A stretch of 64,000 nt of DNA from Vagococcus sp. CY52-2 (lineage in GTDB: Bacteria > Bacillota > Bacilli > Lactobacillales > Vagococcaceae). Location of the stretch: the NCBI RefSeq assembly GCF_022655055.1, contig NZ_CP093384.1:1178001-1242000 (forward strand). The letters are read 5' to 3'. Below are positions 35,459 to 46,427 of the stretch, in pieces (position 1 is the stretch's first letter; each line of letters opens with the position of its first letter). A model generated the notes under the pieces. It was not told where the DNA came from. It ran no database searches and saw nothing but the letters and a program-made list of their open reading frames with translations. The position numbers and the translations under genes are program-made.

Positions 35459-36554
35459 TTACAACTTCCATCTTAAATAAGCGTCAATAAAACCATCTAA
35501 GTCTCCATCCATTACTGGTTGAGTATTTCCCACTTCGTAATTTGTTCGATGGTCTTTAACCATCGAGTACGGATGAAACACATAAGATCGTATTTGTGAA
35601 CCCCAGCCTATTTCTAACTGCTCACCTTTAATCGCAGCTGCTTCTTGTTCTTGTTTTTCAATTTCTAATTGATATAACTTTGCTTTTAACATGCTCATCG
35701 CTTGCTCTCTATTTTTTAATTGAGAACGCTGAGCCTGACTAGATACCACAAATCCTGTTGGGATATGGGTGATTCTGACAGCTGAGTCTGTTTTATTAAT
35801 ATGCTGACCACCAGCTCCACTAGCACGGAATGTGTCAACTTTAATATCATCTGGTTTGACTTCAATATTAATATCATTTGTTAACTCTGGCATCACATCA
35901 ACTGAACAAAAGGATGTATGACGTCTCGAGTTGGAATCAAATGGCGAAATACGAACCAATCGATGAACGCCTTTTTCAGACTTCAAATAACCATAGGCAT
36001 TGTATCCTTTGATTAAAAGTGTGACACTTTTAATCCCTGCTTCATCTCCAGCTTGATAATCAACTGTTTCAACTTGAAATCCCTTTGATTCGGCCCATCT
36101 AGTATACATTCTAAGAAGCATACTTCCCCAATCTTGTGACTCTGTTCCACCTGCTCCAGGATGAAGTTCTAAAACTGCATTATTTTGATCATACTCACCA
36201 TTAAGTAGTTGAGCTAATTCATACTCTTCTACAATTTGAATCGTTTTTACTAACTTTTCTTCTAATTCTTTTTGTGACTCTTCATCACCTTCTTCAGCCA
36301 TTTCCAGTAAGATTTCTAATTCCTCATAAGCTTCCTCAGTTTTTTTAAAAGTATCATATTGCGATTTTAATTGATTCACTTTATCAATCACTATCTGAGC
36401 AGCTTCATTATCATCCCAAAAGCCAGGCGTAGCCATTTCGTATTCACCTTCAGCAATTTGTTCTTCTAGCGACTCTAAGTCAAAGAGACCCCCTAAAATT
36501 TGTTATTTTTGTTTCGATTTTACCTAATTCATTTTTTATATCGCTAATTTCCAT
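35459..36554 (-). CDS. prfB: Peptide chain release factor 2 (programmed +1 frameshift)
   Basis: The first 24 codons start at the ATG at 36554 (AAAGGGAG site) and end in TGA at 36480-36482, inside the classical signal AGGGGG-TCT-CTT-TGA-C. Slippage of +1 at CTT continues into [23 protein letters not shown], giving about 364 residues. The main part has [13 protein letters not shown] and the GGQ loop [18 protein letters not shown]2 reads UGA and UAA. The in-frame TGA makes expression self-regulating, a conserved device. Confidence 0.97.
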
Positions 36555-36575
36555 TAATTATCTCCCTTTCTTTAA

Positions 36576-36612
36576 ATAAGGGAAGCGACTCAGTTAAACT
36601 AAGTCGCTTCTT
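36576..36612 (-). terminator. Terminator of secA
   Basis: GAAGCGACT (36582-36590) pairs with AGTCGCTTC (36602-36610) and is followed by CCTTATTT on the minus strand. prfB may be expressed from its own promoter or by readthrough. Confidence 0.7.
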
Positions 36613-36618
36613 GATTTA

Positions 36619-39147
36619 TTATGATGGTTTACCATGACAATTTTTATATTTCTTGCCACTGCCACATGGACATAAATCATTGCGTCCGATTTTTTCGTCA
36701 ACACGAATCGGTTGTTTTTTCTCATCATTAGATACTTGTCCTTGCTCTAAAGTTGGCTTAACAGCATCACCTTGAGCCACTTGCTCACGTTGAACGTTTT
36801 GTCTGATTTCAGATTTCATGAATAAGCGAGTGACTTCATATTCGATCGCACCAACCATATTATTAAACATATCATATCCTTCAGTTTGATAATCAACCAA
36901 TGGATTATTTTGTCCATAAGCACGTAATCCAATAGATTCTCTTAATTGATCCATCGCATCAATATGGTCTGTCCATTTTGTATCGACTACTCTTAAGATA
37001 ACCACTTTTTGGAATTCTAATAACTGTTCTTCACTACTTAAAATTTCTGCTTTTTCATTATAGATAGCTTTTGCTTTGTCATAAATGAATGTTTTCATTT
37101 CCTCAGGTGTTTTACCTTCAAAATCAGATAAACTAATGGCATCTTCATGCGTAATAGCTGAACCAACAAAGTCTACTAATCCTTCAAGGTTCCAATCTTT
37201 TTTCTCACCTTGAGTATGTCCATCAACATAGCGATCCACAGTTCTCTCAACCATTCCTAATAAAACAGGCTCTAAATCAATATCTGACATGATTACTTCA
37301 CGACGTTGTTTATAGATAACTTCACGTTGTTCACGCATCACATCATCATATTGTAAGACATTTTTACGTGTATCATAGTTATTTCCTTCGACACGTTTTT
37401 GGGCCGATTCAACTTGTCTAGATAACATTTTACTTTGAATGACAGCATCTTCTTCTTCTAACTTCATTCGATCTAAGAACATTTTGATTCTTTCAGAACC
37501 AAAACGTTTCATTAAATCATCCTCAAGAGATAGATAGAATTGTGACATACCTGGATCTCCTTGACGACCCGCACGTCCACGTAACTGATTATCAATACGG
37601 CGAGACTCATGACGTTCAGTCCCGATAACAGCTAATCCACCGACTTCACGTACACCAGCGCCTAAACGAATATCTGTACCACGACCAGCCATATTTGTTG
37701 CAATCGTCACAGCACCTTTTTGTCCAGCATTCATGATAATTTCTGCTTCTTTAAAGTGATTTTTCGCATTTAAAATTTGATGCGGTACTTTTGCCTTATT
37801 CAGTAAATCAGATAATAACTCTGAGGTTTCAACGGCAACTGTCCCCACTAATACTGGTTGGCCCTTTTCATGACGCTCTTTAATATCTTTCACTACTGCA
37901 TGGAACTTACTTGATAGTGTTGGGTATAATAAATCCGCACGATCATCACGAATGATTGGTTTGTTTGTCGGAATTTGAATAACTTGCATGTTATAAATTT
38001 CTCTAAACTCTTCTTCTTCTGTTTTCGCTGTACCAGTCATACCAGATAATTTTTTATACATACGGAAATAGTTCTGGAATGTAATATTTGCCATTGTTTT
38101 TGTTTCATCTTCAATGTCTACGCCTTCTTTGGCTTCAATCGCTTGATGAAGACCATCTGAATAACGTCGACCATCCATGATACGACCAGTAAATTGATCA
38201 ACGATTAATACTTTACCTTCTTGAACGACATAGTCAATATCACGTAACATAATATAGTTAGCACGTAATGATTGATCCACATAATGTGTTAAAGACGTAT
38301 TTTCAATATCATAAAGGTTGTCAACATCAAAATATTTTTCAGCTTTCGTAATACCTTGTTCAGTCAAGCTAATTGTCTTTGACTGAACATCAATTTTATA
38401 ATCTTCTTCTTCCGTTAATGTTTTGATAAAATTATCAACTCTTGTATAGTAAGCAGTTGATTTTTCAGCTTGACCAGAAATAATCAATGGTGTTCTAGCT
38501 TCATCGATTAAAATTGAATCGACCTCATCCACTACAGCAAAATTTAATGGACGTTGAACCATTTGTTCTTTATAGACAACCATGTTATCTCTTAAATAAT
38601 CAAATCCTAATTCATTATTTGTTGAATAAGTAATATCACATGAGTAAGCTAAACGTTTTTCATCCGAAGATTTTGAATTAATATTTAATCCAACTGTTAG
38701 ACCCAAAAAGTTATATAACTCACCCATCTCACTTGCATCACGCGTTGATAAGTACTCATTGACGGTTACAACGTGTACCCCTTCACCTGATAACGCATTT
38801 AGATAAACCGGCATAGTAGCAGTCAAGGTTTTACCTTCACCAGTTTTCATCTCTGGAATGCCACCTTCATGTAGTACGATTCCACCCATCATTTGCACTT
38901 TATATGGAAATAATCCCAGAACGCGTTTAGCTGCTTCTCTCACAACTGCAAATGCTTCAAAAAGTAAATCATCTAATGTTTCACCTTTAGCATAACGTGC
39001 TTTAAATTCCTCAGTTTTTTGTTTTAATTCTTCATCTGATAACTCTGACATTTGTGGTGCTAGTTTATCAATTTTATCAGCCATATGCCCTAAGCGTTTT
39101 AAATCTTTTTTATCATTTTCGATTAATTGTTTTAAAAAATTAGCCAT
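36619..39147 (-). CDS. secA: Preprotein translocase ATPase SecA
   Basis: 842 residues with Walker [15 protein letters not shown] (about 103-116), [19 protein letters not shown], helicase motifs [13 protein letters not shown] and [20 protein letters not shown], and the C-terminal zinc motif [14 protein letters not shown]. It drives protein export through SecYEG. It is followed by prfB and ftsEX, the usual Firmicute order. Confidence 0.98.
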   Translation of the reverse strand: MANFLKQLIENDKKDLKRLGHMADKIDKLAPQMSELSDEELKQKTEEFKARYAKGETLDDLLFEAFAVVREAAKRVLGLFPYKVQMMGGIVLHEGGIPEMKTGEGKTLTATMPVYLNALSGEGVHVVTVNEYLSTRDASEMGELYNFLGLTVGLNINSKSSDEKRLAYSCDITYSTNNELGFDYLRDNMVVYKEQMVQRPLNFAVVDEVDSILIDEARTPLIISGQAEKSTAYYTRVDNFIKTLTEEEDYKIDVQSKTISLTEQGITKAEKYFDVDNLYDIENTSLTHYVDQSLRANYIMLRDIDYVVQEGKVLIVDQFTGRIMDGRRYSDGLHQAIEAKEGVDIEDETKTMANITFQNYFRMYKKLSGMTGTAKTEEEEFREIYNMQVIQIPTNKPIIRDDRADLLYPTLSSKFHAVVKDIKERHEKGQPVLVGTVAVETSELLSDLLNKAKVPHQILNAKNHFKEAEIIMNAGQKGAVTIATNMAGRGTDIRLGAGVREVGGLAVIGTERHESRRIDNQLRGRAGRQGDPGMSQFYLSLEDDLMKRFGSERIKMFLDRMKLEEEDAVIQSKMLSRQVESAQKRVEGNNYDTRKNVLQYDDVMREQREVIYKQRREVIMSDIDLEPVLLGMVERTVDRYVDGHTQGEKKDWNLEGLVDFVGSAITHEDAISLSDFEGKTPEEMKTFIYDKAKAIYNEKAEILSSEEQLLEFQKVVILRVVDTKWTDHIDAMDQLRESIGLRAYGQNNPLVDYQTEGYDMFNNMVGAIEYEVTRLFMKSEIRQNVQREQVAQGDAVKPTLEQGQVSNDEKKQPIRVDEKIGRNDLCPCGSGKKYKNCHGKPS

Positions 39148-39387
39148 GAAATTTTTCCTACCCTCTCATCCTTATTATCCTAGAAGTATTGATATCTTAC
39201 ATCATAAGGTCATCTTATACATTCTATCATTTGTTTATGAAAAATAAAACTCTTTAAGAAAAAAAAGGGACGATTAAGGGATATTTCCTATTAGAGATTC
39301 TAACTCTAGTACAAAAAGGATGTGAAAAGTTAAGTTTTACCTAACTGTCACGCCTCTTATGTTAATCCCCCATATAATTGGTAGTTA

Positions 39388-39849
39388 CTACGCTGATTGC
39401 TTAGCATAATCTTCAGCTGTACGACCTGAATAATCCCTTAGAGATTTAGTCACTCCAACTTTTAGTAATTCAGCCGCAATATCTTGATAAACTTTTGAAC
39501 CATCTCTTAAAGCAACAGCTTCTATTAAGGCAGTATAGCCAGAATTATTTTGATGATTAATCTCTACCTTTCCATCTTCAATTAATAATTTAACAGTTTC
39601 TAAATGCCCTTTTTCAGCAGCTGGATAACAGCATTTCCGCCAAATCGGATTATAACTCTCTTGATTTAGAGTACTATTTTCTAAAATATACGCTAAAATC
39701 TCTGTTTTACCTTGAATGTTATCTTGTTTATTAACATCCGCTTCTACATCAACTAACAGTTTTGCTATTTCAACTTGATGATGATGTGTTGCTGTAATTA
39801 AGTGTCTTAACCACGTTAAGCCTTATCATCATAATTAATGTCATCTGAA
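39388..39849 (-). pseudogene. Ankyrin-repeat protein pseudogene
   Basis: The minus strand reads ankyrin text over about 140 codons, for example THHHQVEIAKLLVD, AAEKGHLETVKLLIEDGKVEINHQN, SGYTALIEAVALRDGSKVYQDI and YSGRTAEDYAKQ, ending at the TAG at 39388-39390. There is no start codon in that frame. The N-terminal part is missing or shifted near 39815 (DDIN-YDD then a lost base). A stretch after NKQDNIQ seems deleted, and a +1/-1 pair near 39630 scrambles the residues WRKCCY. The upstream end is cut by the citXG terminator. A dead gene. The 240 bases between it and secA show only the presumed secA promoter region. Confidence 0.8.
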
Positions 39850-39854
39850 AATAA

Positions 39855-39885
39855 AAAAGACTACCTATTTTATAGGTAGTCTTTT
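39855..39885 (-). terminator. Terminator of the citrate lyase operon
   Basis: AAAAGACTACCTA (39855-39867) pairs with TAGGTAGTCTTTT (39873-39885), followed by T residues on the minus strand. It overlaps the stop codon of citXG. Confidence 0.85.
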
Positions 39886-41284
39886 AAGGTAATTGTTCGA
39901 TAAAATAAAGACATAACGTCATAATTAATAAATCAGCCGTTCCACCAATGCTTAAATTTCTTTCTTTATACTCACAAATCATATCAAGATATAATTGTCT
40001 CCCTAGATTTGACTTTACTCCACCAGCAGCTAGAATATCCGTTGCGCTTTGTCTTGCTTCATCCAATATTTCTACAGTACCTGCCCGTTTTATAAGATTA
40101 GTATCTTTAGAATGTTTTAATAAAAACAATAACGTATCAATCATTCGATCATTAATATCGCCCGTTGTTTGATTAACCAAATATGGTAGTGAGTGATTAA
40201 ATACGATTGAATAACCGCTGCTTGCTTCTCCACGAATGCCTGAAATACCGTAATCTAAAAATAATTTTTCTCCAATTGTCAAATCTTTCGGGTCTTTATT
40301 TTCCAATCCATCAAAATCAGCCATCAAATACCTTAACATCTCTTTTATGATTTCTTGAATATCAATTAAATCTAAATTACCAGATTGAGCAAAGGAATAT
40401 CCTAAAGCAGTTATTAATACACCTAAAGAAAAAATGGCACCTTTATGCGTATTTACTTGTTGAGTCGCTTCATTCATAGACTTTTCTGCTTCTATCCCGA
40501 TTGGACGTATTTTATTAAATAAACCACTTAATGGTTGATCTTTAGAATAATAAAATCCTTCTTCAAAAAAAGAATCAAAAAATGGAGTTAATACACAACT
40601 ACTATTTATAAAAGTATAAATAGTCATGTCTTCATGAGCCCCAGAATCAATCGCATCTACCAAGCCAGGCTTCGGGGTACACGTCACTTCATATAATAAT
40701 GCTTTTTGGGCACATTGAGATACTGCTTTTTTAGTATTAGAAAGATAATAATCAGTGTATAGCGTCACTAACTCACGTTGAATTTCTTTTAGAGTATGTT
40801 GTTTACTTCTAGCACAAACCTTAGCTTCATTTTGACAAACAAAACACTTTCTGGGGGAGAGGCTTAATGATTGTCTAGAAATATCCTGAATGTTGCTACC
40901 AACTGTAACATAAACATCCAAATCAATCATAGAGCTTAACGAAAAATTATTTTCTAACTTAATACATAATTTTTTTGCATCAATGCCACTCATTTCGATA
41001 ACAAAGTACCCTTCTGGCCCGGTTGGTAAATCACGATAGGTTTCCGCAAGTAACGTTACACTACTTGCTAATAAATAGTGTTGAAGCATATTACTCGCGG
41101 AGTGAAATACCTTATTAATAGCATCATTGGATTTAATTGGTCCGGGTATGTTCATCTTTAAAGAAATTAATGTACTTTTAGGGTGACGCGCTAATAATTT
41201 TTGTTGTAAAGCTACACGTTTTTCTCGATTATCTAACGCATCTATTAAAAATATTTCTTGTCCTTTTTCAAATACATTTTTCAT
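39884..41284 (-). CDS. citXG: Fused CitX-CitG: citrate lyase holo-ACP synthase and triphosphoribosyl-dephospho-CoA synthase
   Basis: 466 residues. Residues 1 to about 180 are CitX-like, with LPTGPEGYFVI and SPRKCFVCQNEAKVCARSKQH. From about 185 the CitG part begins, with TPKPGLVDAIDSGAHEDM and NTHKGAIFSLGVL. CitG makes triphosphoribosyl-dephospho-CoA and CitX transfers it to serine of CitD. Fusions of this order are known from Leuconostoc-type clusters. Last gene of the operon. Confidence 0.92.
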   Translation of the reverse strand: MKNVFEKGQEIFLIDALDNREKRVALQQKLLARHPKSTLISLKMNIPGPIKSNDAINKVFHSASNMLQHYLLASSVTLLAETYRDLPTGPEGYFVIEMSGIDAKKLCIKLENNFSLSSMIDLDVYVTVGSNIQDISRQSLSLSPRKCFVCQNEAKVCARSKQHTLKEIQRELVTLYTDYYLSNTKKAVSQCAQKALLYEVTCTPKPGLVDAIDSGAHEDMTIYTFINSSCVLTPFFDSFFEEGFYYSKDQPLSGLFNKIRPIGIEAEKSMNEATQQVNTHKGAIFSLGVLITALGYSFAQSGNLDLIDIQEIIKEMLRYLMADFDGLENKDPKDLTIGEKLFLDYGISGIRGEASSGYSIVFNHSLPYLVNQTTGDINDRMIDTLLFLLKHSKDTNLIKRAGTVEILDEARQSATDILAAGGVKSNLGRQLYLDMICEYKERNLSIGGTADLLIMTLCLYFIEQLP

Positions 41285-41296
41285 TAAGAGTCACAC

Positions 41297-42832
41297 CTAT
41301 TCTTTTATTTGTTTTACAACATCAATTAGTGTTCCATCACGATATTCAACTAGTGCTACAACACGATCAGTAAATTCTAAATTTTCAGGAATGCCGACAA
41401 TTTTTTCAGCACGTTGTTGTAATTCTTCAATTGTAAAGACTGGAACTTTAGAATTGGCAAAAATTTCTTTTAAATCTTCACGTTTAGGATTAATAGCAAT
41501 CCCTACCTCAGTAACTAAAATATCAATGCTATCTCCTGGGGTAATCACCGTTGTTACATCGTTTACAACGGTTGGTATTCTGCCACGAACAAGTGGTGCT
41601 GTAATAATTGTTAATTTAGCGTTAGCCGCATCTTGATGACCACCAATTGCTCCTCTTAACACACCATCAGAGCCTGTCATAACATTTACGTTAAACTTTG
41701 TATCAATTTCTAGTGCAGATAAAATCACAATATCTAATTGATTGACTACCGCACCTTTATTAAAGGGATCAGCATAAAATGATGCATCAATTTCTTGTTG
41801 ATTTTCATACTCTGCCATCCCTAAAGCAGCACCTTTATCAAAATCTTGTACATCCAACACTTTTTCAATAAATCCTTCACTTAATAAGTCAACTGTTGGT
41901 TTAGTGATACCACCTAAAGCAAAAGAAGCTTTTATATTTTCTTTTTCCATACTTTCTTTTAAGTAACGACTAACAGCTAAAGCCGCACCACCAGTACCTG
42001 TTTGGAAAGAAAAGCCATTTTTAAAATAAGGTGATTGTGTAATCACATCATTAGTGAGTTGAGCAATTTTTAATTCCTTAGGATCTTTAGTGAAACGTGT
42101 CGCACCGGCCCCAATTTTTTCAGGATTACCAATTTCATCAACCTCCACCACATAGTCAACTTGTGTTTGTGGAATACTGATTGGTGTACATGGATATGGC
42201 ACTAATGTATCCGTAATCAAGACCACGTTATCCGCATATTTTGCATCGACCATCGCATAACCTAGAGAACCAAAGACTGCTTTTCCATGAATCGCGTTTG
42301 CATTTCCGTATTCATCTGCATTTGGTACACCTAAAAAGGCGACATCTATTTTTATTTCACCTTGTTCGACTGCTCTTGCACGACCACCATGTGAACGTAA
42401 GATAACTGGATTATCCAATCCACCATGAGAAATAAACTCTCCTAACGATCCACGCATACCACTAGAAGTGATATGTGTAATAACACCTGATTTTATACAC
42501 TCAACAACCATGTCATTCATTACATTAGTTAAAGAACTAGGCGCTAGAGTTAAGTCTTTAAATCCCATTTCTTTAATAACGGACATCACTTGATTGAAGA
42601 CGTAATCACCTTCTCTAAAATGATGATGAAATGAAATAGTCATGCCATTTTCTAATCCAACTTTTTCAATGACGTCTTTAATACTATGAACTAATTTTGT
42701 ATCTTTTTGAGAAACCACTTTGACAGTTGGGGCTTTATAATCAATGTTTTGATGATCAATTACGGTTGTTTCAAAAACAGAATAATCTGTTAAAAATTCA
42801 TCTGGTATGTCACGGTTCACTTTGTTTTTCAT
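41297..42832 (-). CDS. citF: Citrate lyase alpha subunit (citrate:acetyl-ACP transferase)
   Basis: 511 residues of the CitF family. [42 protein letters not shown] and the [12 protein letters not shown] segment are recognised. It exchanges acetyl on CitD for citrate, giving citryl-ACP. The ATG directly follows the citE stop (TAAATG) with an AAGGAGAG site. Confidence 0.95.
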   Translation of the reverse strand: MKNKVNRDIPDEFLTDYSVFETTVIDHQNIDYKAPTVKVVSQKDTKLVHSIKDVIEKVGLENGMTISFHHHFREGDYVFNQVMSVIKEMGFKDLTLAPSSLTNVMNDMVVECIKSGVITHITSSGMRGSLGEFISHGGLDNPVILRSHGGRARAVEQGEIKIDVAFLGVPNADEYGNANAIHGKAVFGSLGYAMVDAKYADNVVLITDTLVPYPCTPISIPQTQVDYVVEVDEIGNPEKIGAGATRFTKDPKELKIAQLTNDVITQSPYFKNGFSFQTGTGGAALAVSRYLKESMEKENIKASFALGGITKPTVDLLSEGFIEKVLDVQDFDKGAALGMAEYENQQEIDASFYADPFNKGAVVNQLDIVILSALEIDTKFNVNVMTGSDGVLRGAIGGHQDAANAKLTIITAPLVRGRIPTVVNDVTTVITPGDSIDILVTEVGIAINPKREDLKEIFANSKVPVFTIEELQQRAEKIVGIPENLEFTDRVVALVEYRDGTLIDVVKQIKE

Positions 42833-43723
42833 TTAAAACTCTCCTTCATCCAAAAGTCCTGATGCTTTTGCTAGCATAATGACACGTTCAGCACGTTCAA
42901 CAATTGGTTTATCAATCATTTTACCGTTTAACGAGATAACACCAGACCCTTTTTTCTTCGCTTCTTCAATCGCATAAACCACGTCTTTAGCATGTTTAAT
43001 TTCTTTTTCAGTCGGTTGATACACACTGTTTACAATAGGAATTTGTCTTGGGTTAATAACTGATTTGCCATCAAAGCCTAATTGATGAATCAATCTCACT
43101 TCATTTAATAACCCTTCTTCATTATTAACATCAGAGTACACAGTATCAAACGCGGCAATGCCAGCCGCTCTTGCTGCATGTAAAATCATACTACGAGCAA
43201 AAAATAACTCTTTTCCATCTGGATAACGTCTGGTTTTCATATTTGTCACATAATCTTCTGCCCCAATTGCGATACCAATTAGACGATTGCTTGCAACAGC
43301 AATAGCCGGTGCATTCAATACCCCTTTAGCTCCTTCAATTGCTGCCATCATTTTAGTTGTTCCCACTGGAATGCCAAAAAAGTTTTCTGCTTCTTCAATG
43401 ACGTTTTCTACTTCAACAATATCTTCTACGGTTTCTGTTTTAGGAAGTCTAATAACATCTACTCCAGCTTTCACTACAGCAAAAATATCTGCTCGACCAA
43501 ATTCTGAATGTAAATCATTGATACGAACTACTAATTCAGTATCACCATAATCGACTGTTTGTAACGCTTCAAACACAAGTAATCTTGCAACATCCTTTTC
43601 TGTCATAGATACAGCATCTTCTAAGTCAAACATAATCGAATCGGCTCCATAAATCCCGGCATCTTTAATCATGCTAGGATTATTTCCTGGCACAAACATC
43701 ATTGTTCTTCTTAATCTTTCCAT
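42833..43723 (-). CDS. citE: Citrate lyase beta subunit (citryl-ACP lyase)
   Basis: 296 residues, TIM barrel of the HpcH/HpaI family: RRTMMFVPGNNPSMI, DSIMFDLEDAVS (metal site), VRLPKTE and AIAIGAEDYVTNM. It cleaves citryl-ACP to oxaloacetate and acetyl-ACP. The ATG at 43723 overlaps the citD stop by one base (TAATG) after GGGAGG. An in-frame start six codons earlier lies in citD. Confidence 0.95.
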   Translation of the reverse strand: MERLRRTMMFVPGNNPSMIKDAGIYGADSIMFDLEDAVSMTEKDVARLLVFEALQTVDYGDTELVVRINDLHSEFGRADIFAVVKAGVDVIRLPKTETVEDIVEVENVIEEAENFFGIPVGTTKMMAAIEGAKGVLNAPAIAVASNRLIGIAIGAEDYVTNMKTRRYPDGKELFFARSMILHAARAAGIAAFDTVYSDVNNEEGLLNEVRLIHQLGFDGKSVINPRQIPIVNSVYQPTEKEIKHAKDVVYAIEEAKKKGSGVISLNGKMIDKPIVERAERVIMLAKASGLLDEGEF

Positions 43724-44019
43724 TAGATTAGCGCCTCCCAATTTAGCTCATGATCTTTTTCAATAGCACGTTGAATGGCTGCTTCTGTGCGTGCTTTAAT
43801 AGTACAATCCAACGCTCCTTTATCAACTGCTTTAACTGTCGCATTTTTTATACCATATTTGTCAAATGTTTCTAAAATAACAGTTTTAATTTGTTTACCA
43901 AATTGTTCAATAACTTGACTTTCTAAATCAAGTTCAATGCCATTTTCACCAGTTGATACCATAATTTGAATATCACTAGATTCAAGTGTTCCAGCAATTG
44001 CTGTTTTTTTAATATCCAT
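43723..44019 (-). CDS. citD: Citrate lyase acyl carrier protein (gamma subunit)
   Basis: 98 residues. S14 in GTLESSD is the position known to carry the 2'-(5''-phosphoribosyl)-3'-dephospho-CoA group in homologues. It shuttles acetyl and citryl groups between CitF and CitE. It lies between citC and citE with one-base overlap to citE. Confidence 0.95.
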   Translation of the reverse strand: MDIKKTAIAGTLESSDIQIMVSTGENGIELDLESQVIEQFGKQIKTVILETFDKYGIKNATVKAVDKGALDCTIKARTEAAIQRAIEKDHELNWEALI

Positions 44020-44036
44020 AATTCTCTTCCTTTTCT

Positions 44037-45077
44037 TTAATTATTATCCAACCGTTTCTGTAATTCGGTTAAATGTTCGCTAATAAAACGATATGTTGTT
44101 ATGGGGACCAGTTGTCTAATTAACTCTAAGTCTCCAAATCGAATACACTCTCTAACTTTTGTTGCCGAGATAACTTGATGATGATCAATCGCTTTTCTTG
44201 GAATAATCTCTACTTCTATTTCTGGTGGCAAATAAGTTAGTAACGCGTTATTATAGCGCTTAGTTATATCAGATAATGGCTCTTCTCCTAAAAATCGTTT
44301 GGTAATATGTAAAGTTTTCGCGATATATTCCTTAAACAATAAGGCATCTAACTGTGTTTGATAAGAAATTACCTCTTCTTGATTTTTTAAAAAATAAGAA
44401 GGAAAAGTAGCTAAACTAACCATATATTCTCCGCCTTGACATACAATAACGCGTTTCAAGTGTTCAACCCCCTGACACACCAACTGATATCTTTCTTCTG
44501 ATGTAAACAGCGACTGATTTGCACTTACGACAAAAACATAAACATAGTCACTCTTCTTCAGTGCTTCTTCTACCAGATAAAGATGTCCCTTAGTAAATGG
44601 ATTGGCATTCATCACTATTGCTGAAATCGTATAATCGCCCTTTACCAAAGGTAGTTGTGATAAAAAGATATTAATCGATTGATCTCCTTTTTCTAAGAAA
44701 ACTCCATATTCAGTCGTCATGATGTTAGAAAAACCTAAATATTGAAAAGATTTAGCATAATCTAATTTTGTAAAAACCAATACATGAAACACCCCTTGAC
44801 TAGCTAATACGTTAATAGCATGAGAAACCAACATATTAAACAACTTTCCATTTTCACGATACCTTTCATCAATGACTAAATATTTCAATACATTTGATGC
44901 AATAGAAATTGTCGCAATTAATCCTTGATTATCATAAATTCCAAAAGTCTGATCAAGAAGTAAAACATCTTTATCTGTAATAGAAAAGATATCATGGTGA
45001 TATAACAGACTTTCCCACTGTTGACGTGTCTTTTTATCTTTTAAAAATAGAGTCGTAATTTTTAATGCATCACTCAT
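44037..45077 (-). CDS. citC: [Citrate (pro-3S)-lyase] ligase
   Basis: 346 residues. An N-terminal GNAT-like domain (about 1-130) is followed by a nucleotidyltransferase domain with VMNANPFTKGHLYLVE and, near the C-terminus, ISATKVRE. It acetylates the prosthetic group of CitD using acetate and ATP, switching the lyase on. AAGGAG site. 26 bases after the transporter gene. Confidence 0.94.
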   Translation of the reverse strand: MSDALKITTLFLKDKKTRQQWESLLYHHDIFSITDKDVLLLDQTFGIYDNQGLIATISIASNVLKYLVIDERYRENGKLFNMLVSHAINVLASQGVFHVLVFTKLDYAKSFQYLGFSNIMTTEYGVFLEKGDQSINIFLSQLPLVKGDYTISAIVMNANPFTKGHLYLVEEALKKSDYVYVFVVSANQSLFTSEERYQLVCQGVEHLKRVIVCQGGEYMVSLATFPSYFLKNQEEVISYQTQLDALLFKEYIAKTLHITKRFLGEEPLSDITKRYNNALLTYLPPEIEVEIIPRKAIDHHQVISATKVRECIRFGDLELIRQLVPITTYRFISEHLTELQKRLDNN

Positions 45078-45102
45078 GATAATCTCTCCTTATACTAACT
45101 AT

Positions 45103-46407
45103 CTAAACGAATAAACTCATTAAAAATATGGCGACTGTTACCATCATAGCCCCACCTAAACGTACTGAAACTTGAGCAAATGGCATCAATTCCATACGAT
45201 CACCCGCTGCTAAAATAGCTAAAGCTCCTGTACCACCTTGTCCACTACAACAAGAAACAGCAATGGCTGTATCAACAGGATACATACCTAACGCTTTTCC
45301 AACAAAGTAAGCAGTTAATACGATTGAAAGAACTGTGGCAAAAATGGTAATTAACATAGGAACATGTGTAAAGACTTTAACTAAAGAACCCCAAGGAGTC
45401 ATTGCAACCCCAACACCAAATAGTAGTGGAGGAGTAATGCCTTTAACAGTAAGAGAGTAAAGTGAATGCCCACCATTTTCAATATCCTTTGGAATCCATC
45501 CTAACATTTTAGCAACCATAACAGCGACTAATAATACAATTGGAGCAGGTAAATGAATCACATGATTAACCCAAACACCTAATAGATATAATGTAATAGC
45601 AAGAACACCTGTGACTAACATTTTTTCAATATCAACGTCGACTTTTCCACCTTTTAAGTTATCTAAGTGTTCATCATCACCATCAATCAATTGTCCATTA
45701 CCAGTTAATTCTGGACGTTTTTCACCAAGTTTTTTTAATAATCCAGCAAAAATAACCGCCACTAAACTACCTAACATGACACATGGTAAAATTGAAGCAA
45801 AAATATCTGCTTGTTGTGTTGCAATAAGTCCTGCGTATCCAATTGATAAAGGTAATGCTCCCTCACCAACTCCACCAGCCATGATTGGTGCTACTACAAA
45901 GAAAAATGCTTCAAACGCTGATAAACCTAGTAACATACCAACTCCTGTTCCAACCAATGCACCAACAATATCACAAATAATCAAGATTAAAATAATTCTA
46001 GAACTAGCCTTTAATAATGTCTTACGATTCATTGAACAAATACTACCGACGATTAATAAAGCGATAAAGAAAGATAAAAAGTTATTATTTTTCATAAATG
46101 CTGTTACTGTTTCGACAGAAGATTCAGGAAGCCAAGATTTATATACTAAAAAGGATGGCAAGAACGTTACAACTAATACTTTCCCCCCTAATGAGTTTAA
46201 AATAGGGATATGCTTTCCAACTTCTTCTAAGATAAAAGAAAATAATGTCATCACACCAATGGCACCCATCATGTCATTTGGCATAATTTTATTCACTGTT
46301 AGTAATAAATAAACGACAACTAAAATAAGGTAGATTGGTAATGGGATAAATCCAATTTTTAATTTTGTCACTTTTTCAAAAAAAGGTTGTTGTTGTTTTT
46401 CTTCCAT
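45103..46407 (-). CDS. 2-hydroxycarboxylate transporter (CitP/CitS family)
   Basis: 434 residues, about 11 transmembrane segments, with both re-entrant-loop glycine motifs: APIMAGGVGEGALPLS and CSGQGGTGALAILAAG. The conserved arginine is in AQVSVRLGG near the C-terminus, a substrate contact in CitP/CitS. Position between malic enzyme and citC indicates citrate (or malate) uptake. Whether it is a Na+ symporter or a citrate/lactate exchanger cannot be decided. Confidence 0.9.
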   Translation of the reverse strand: MEEKQQQPFFEKVTKLKIGFIPLPIYLILVVVYLLLTVNKIMPNDMMGAIGVMTLFSFILEEVGKHIPILNSLGGKVLVVTFLPSFLVYKSWLPESSVETVTAFMKNNNFLSFFIALLIVGSICSMNRKTLLKASSRIILILIICDIVGALVGTGVGMLLGLSAFEAFFFVVAPIMAGGVGEGALPLSIGYAGLIATQQADIFASILPCVMLGSLVAVIFAGLLKKLGEKRPELTGNGQLIDGDDEHLDNLKGGKVDVDIEKMLVTGVLAITLYLLGVWVNHVIHLPAPIVLLVAVMVAKMLGWIPKDIENGGHSLYSLTVKGITPPLLFGVGVAMTPWGSLVKVFTHVPMLITIFATVLSIVLTAYFVGKALGMYPVDTAIAVSCCSGQGGTGALAILAAGDRMELMPFAQVSVRLGGAMMVTVAIFLMSLFV

Positions 46408-46427
46408 TTTTTATTCCTCTTCTCTTT

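Noticed and set aside
35459-36436. prfB starting at the internal ATG (MATPGFWDD)
   Set aside because: The upstream frameshift signal and the first reading frame with a strong ribosome binding site show that the true start is at 36554.
45611-46312. Plus-strand 233-codon ORF inside the citrate transporter gene
   Set aside because: It is antisense to a clear transporter. Its composition (many P, T, I) is typical of a shadow frame and it has no recognisable domain.
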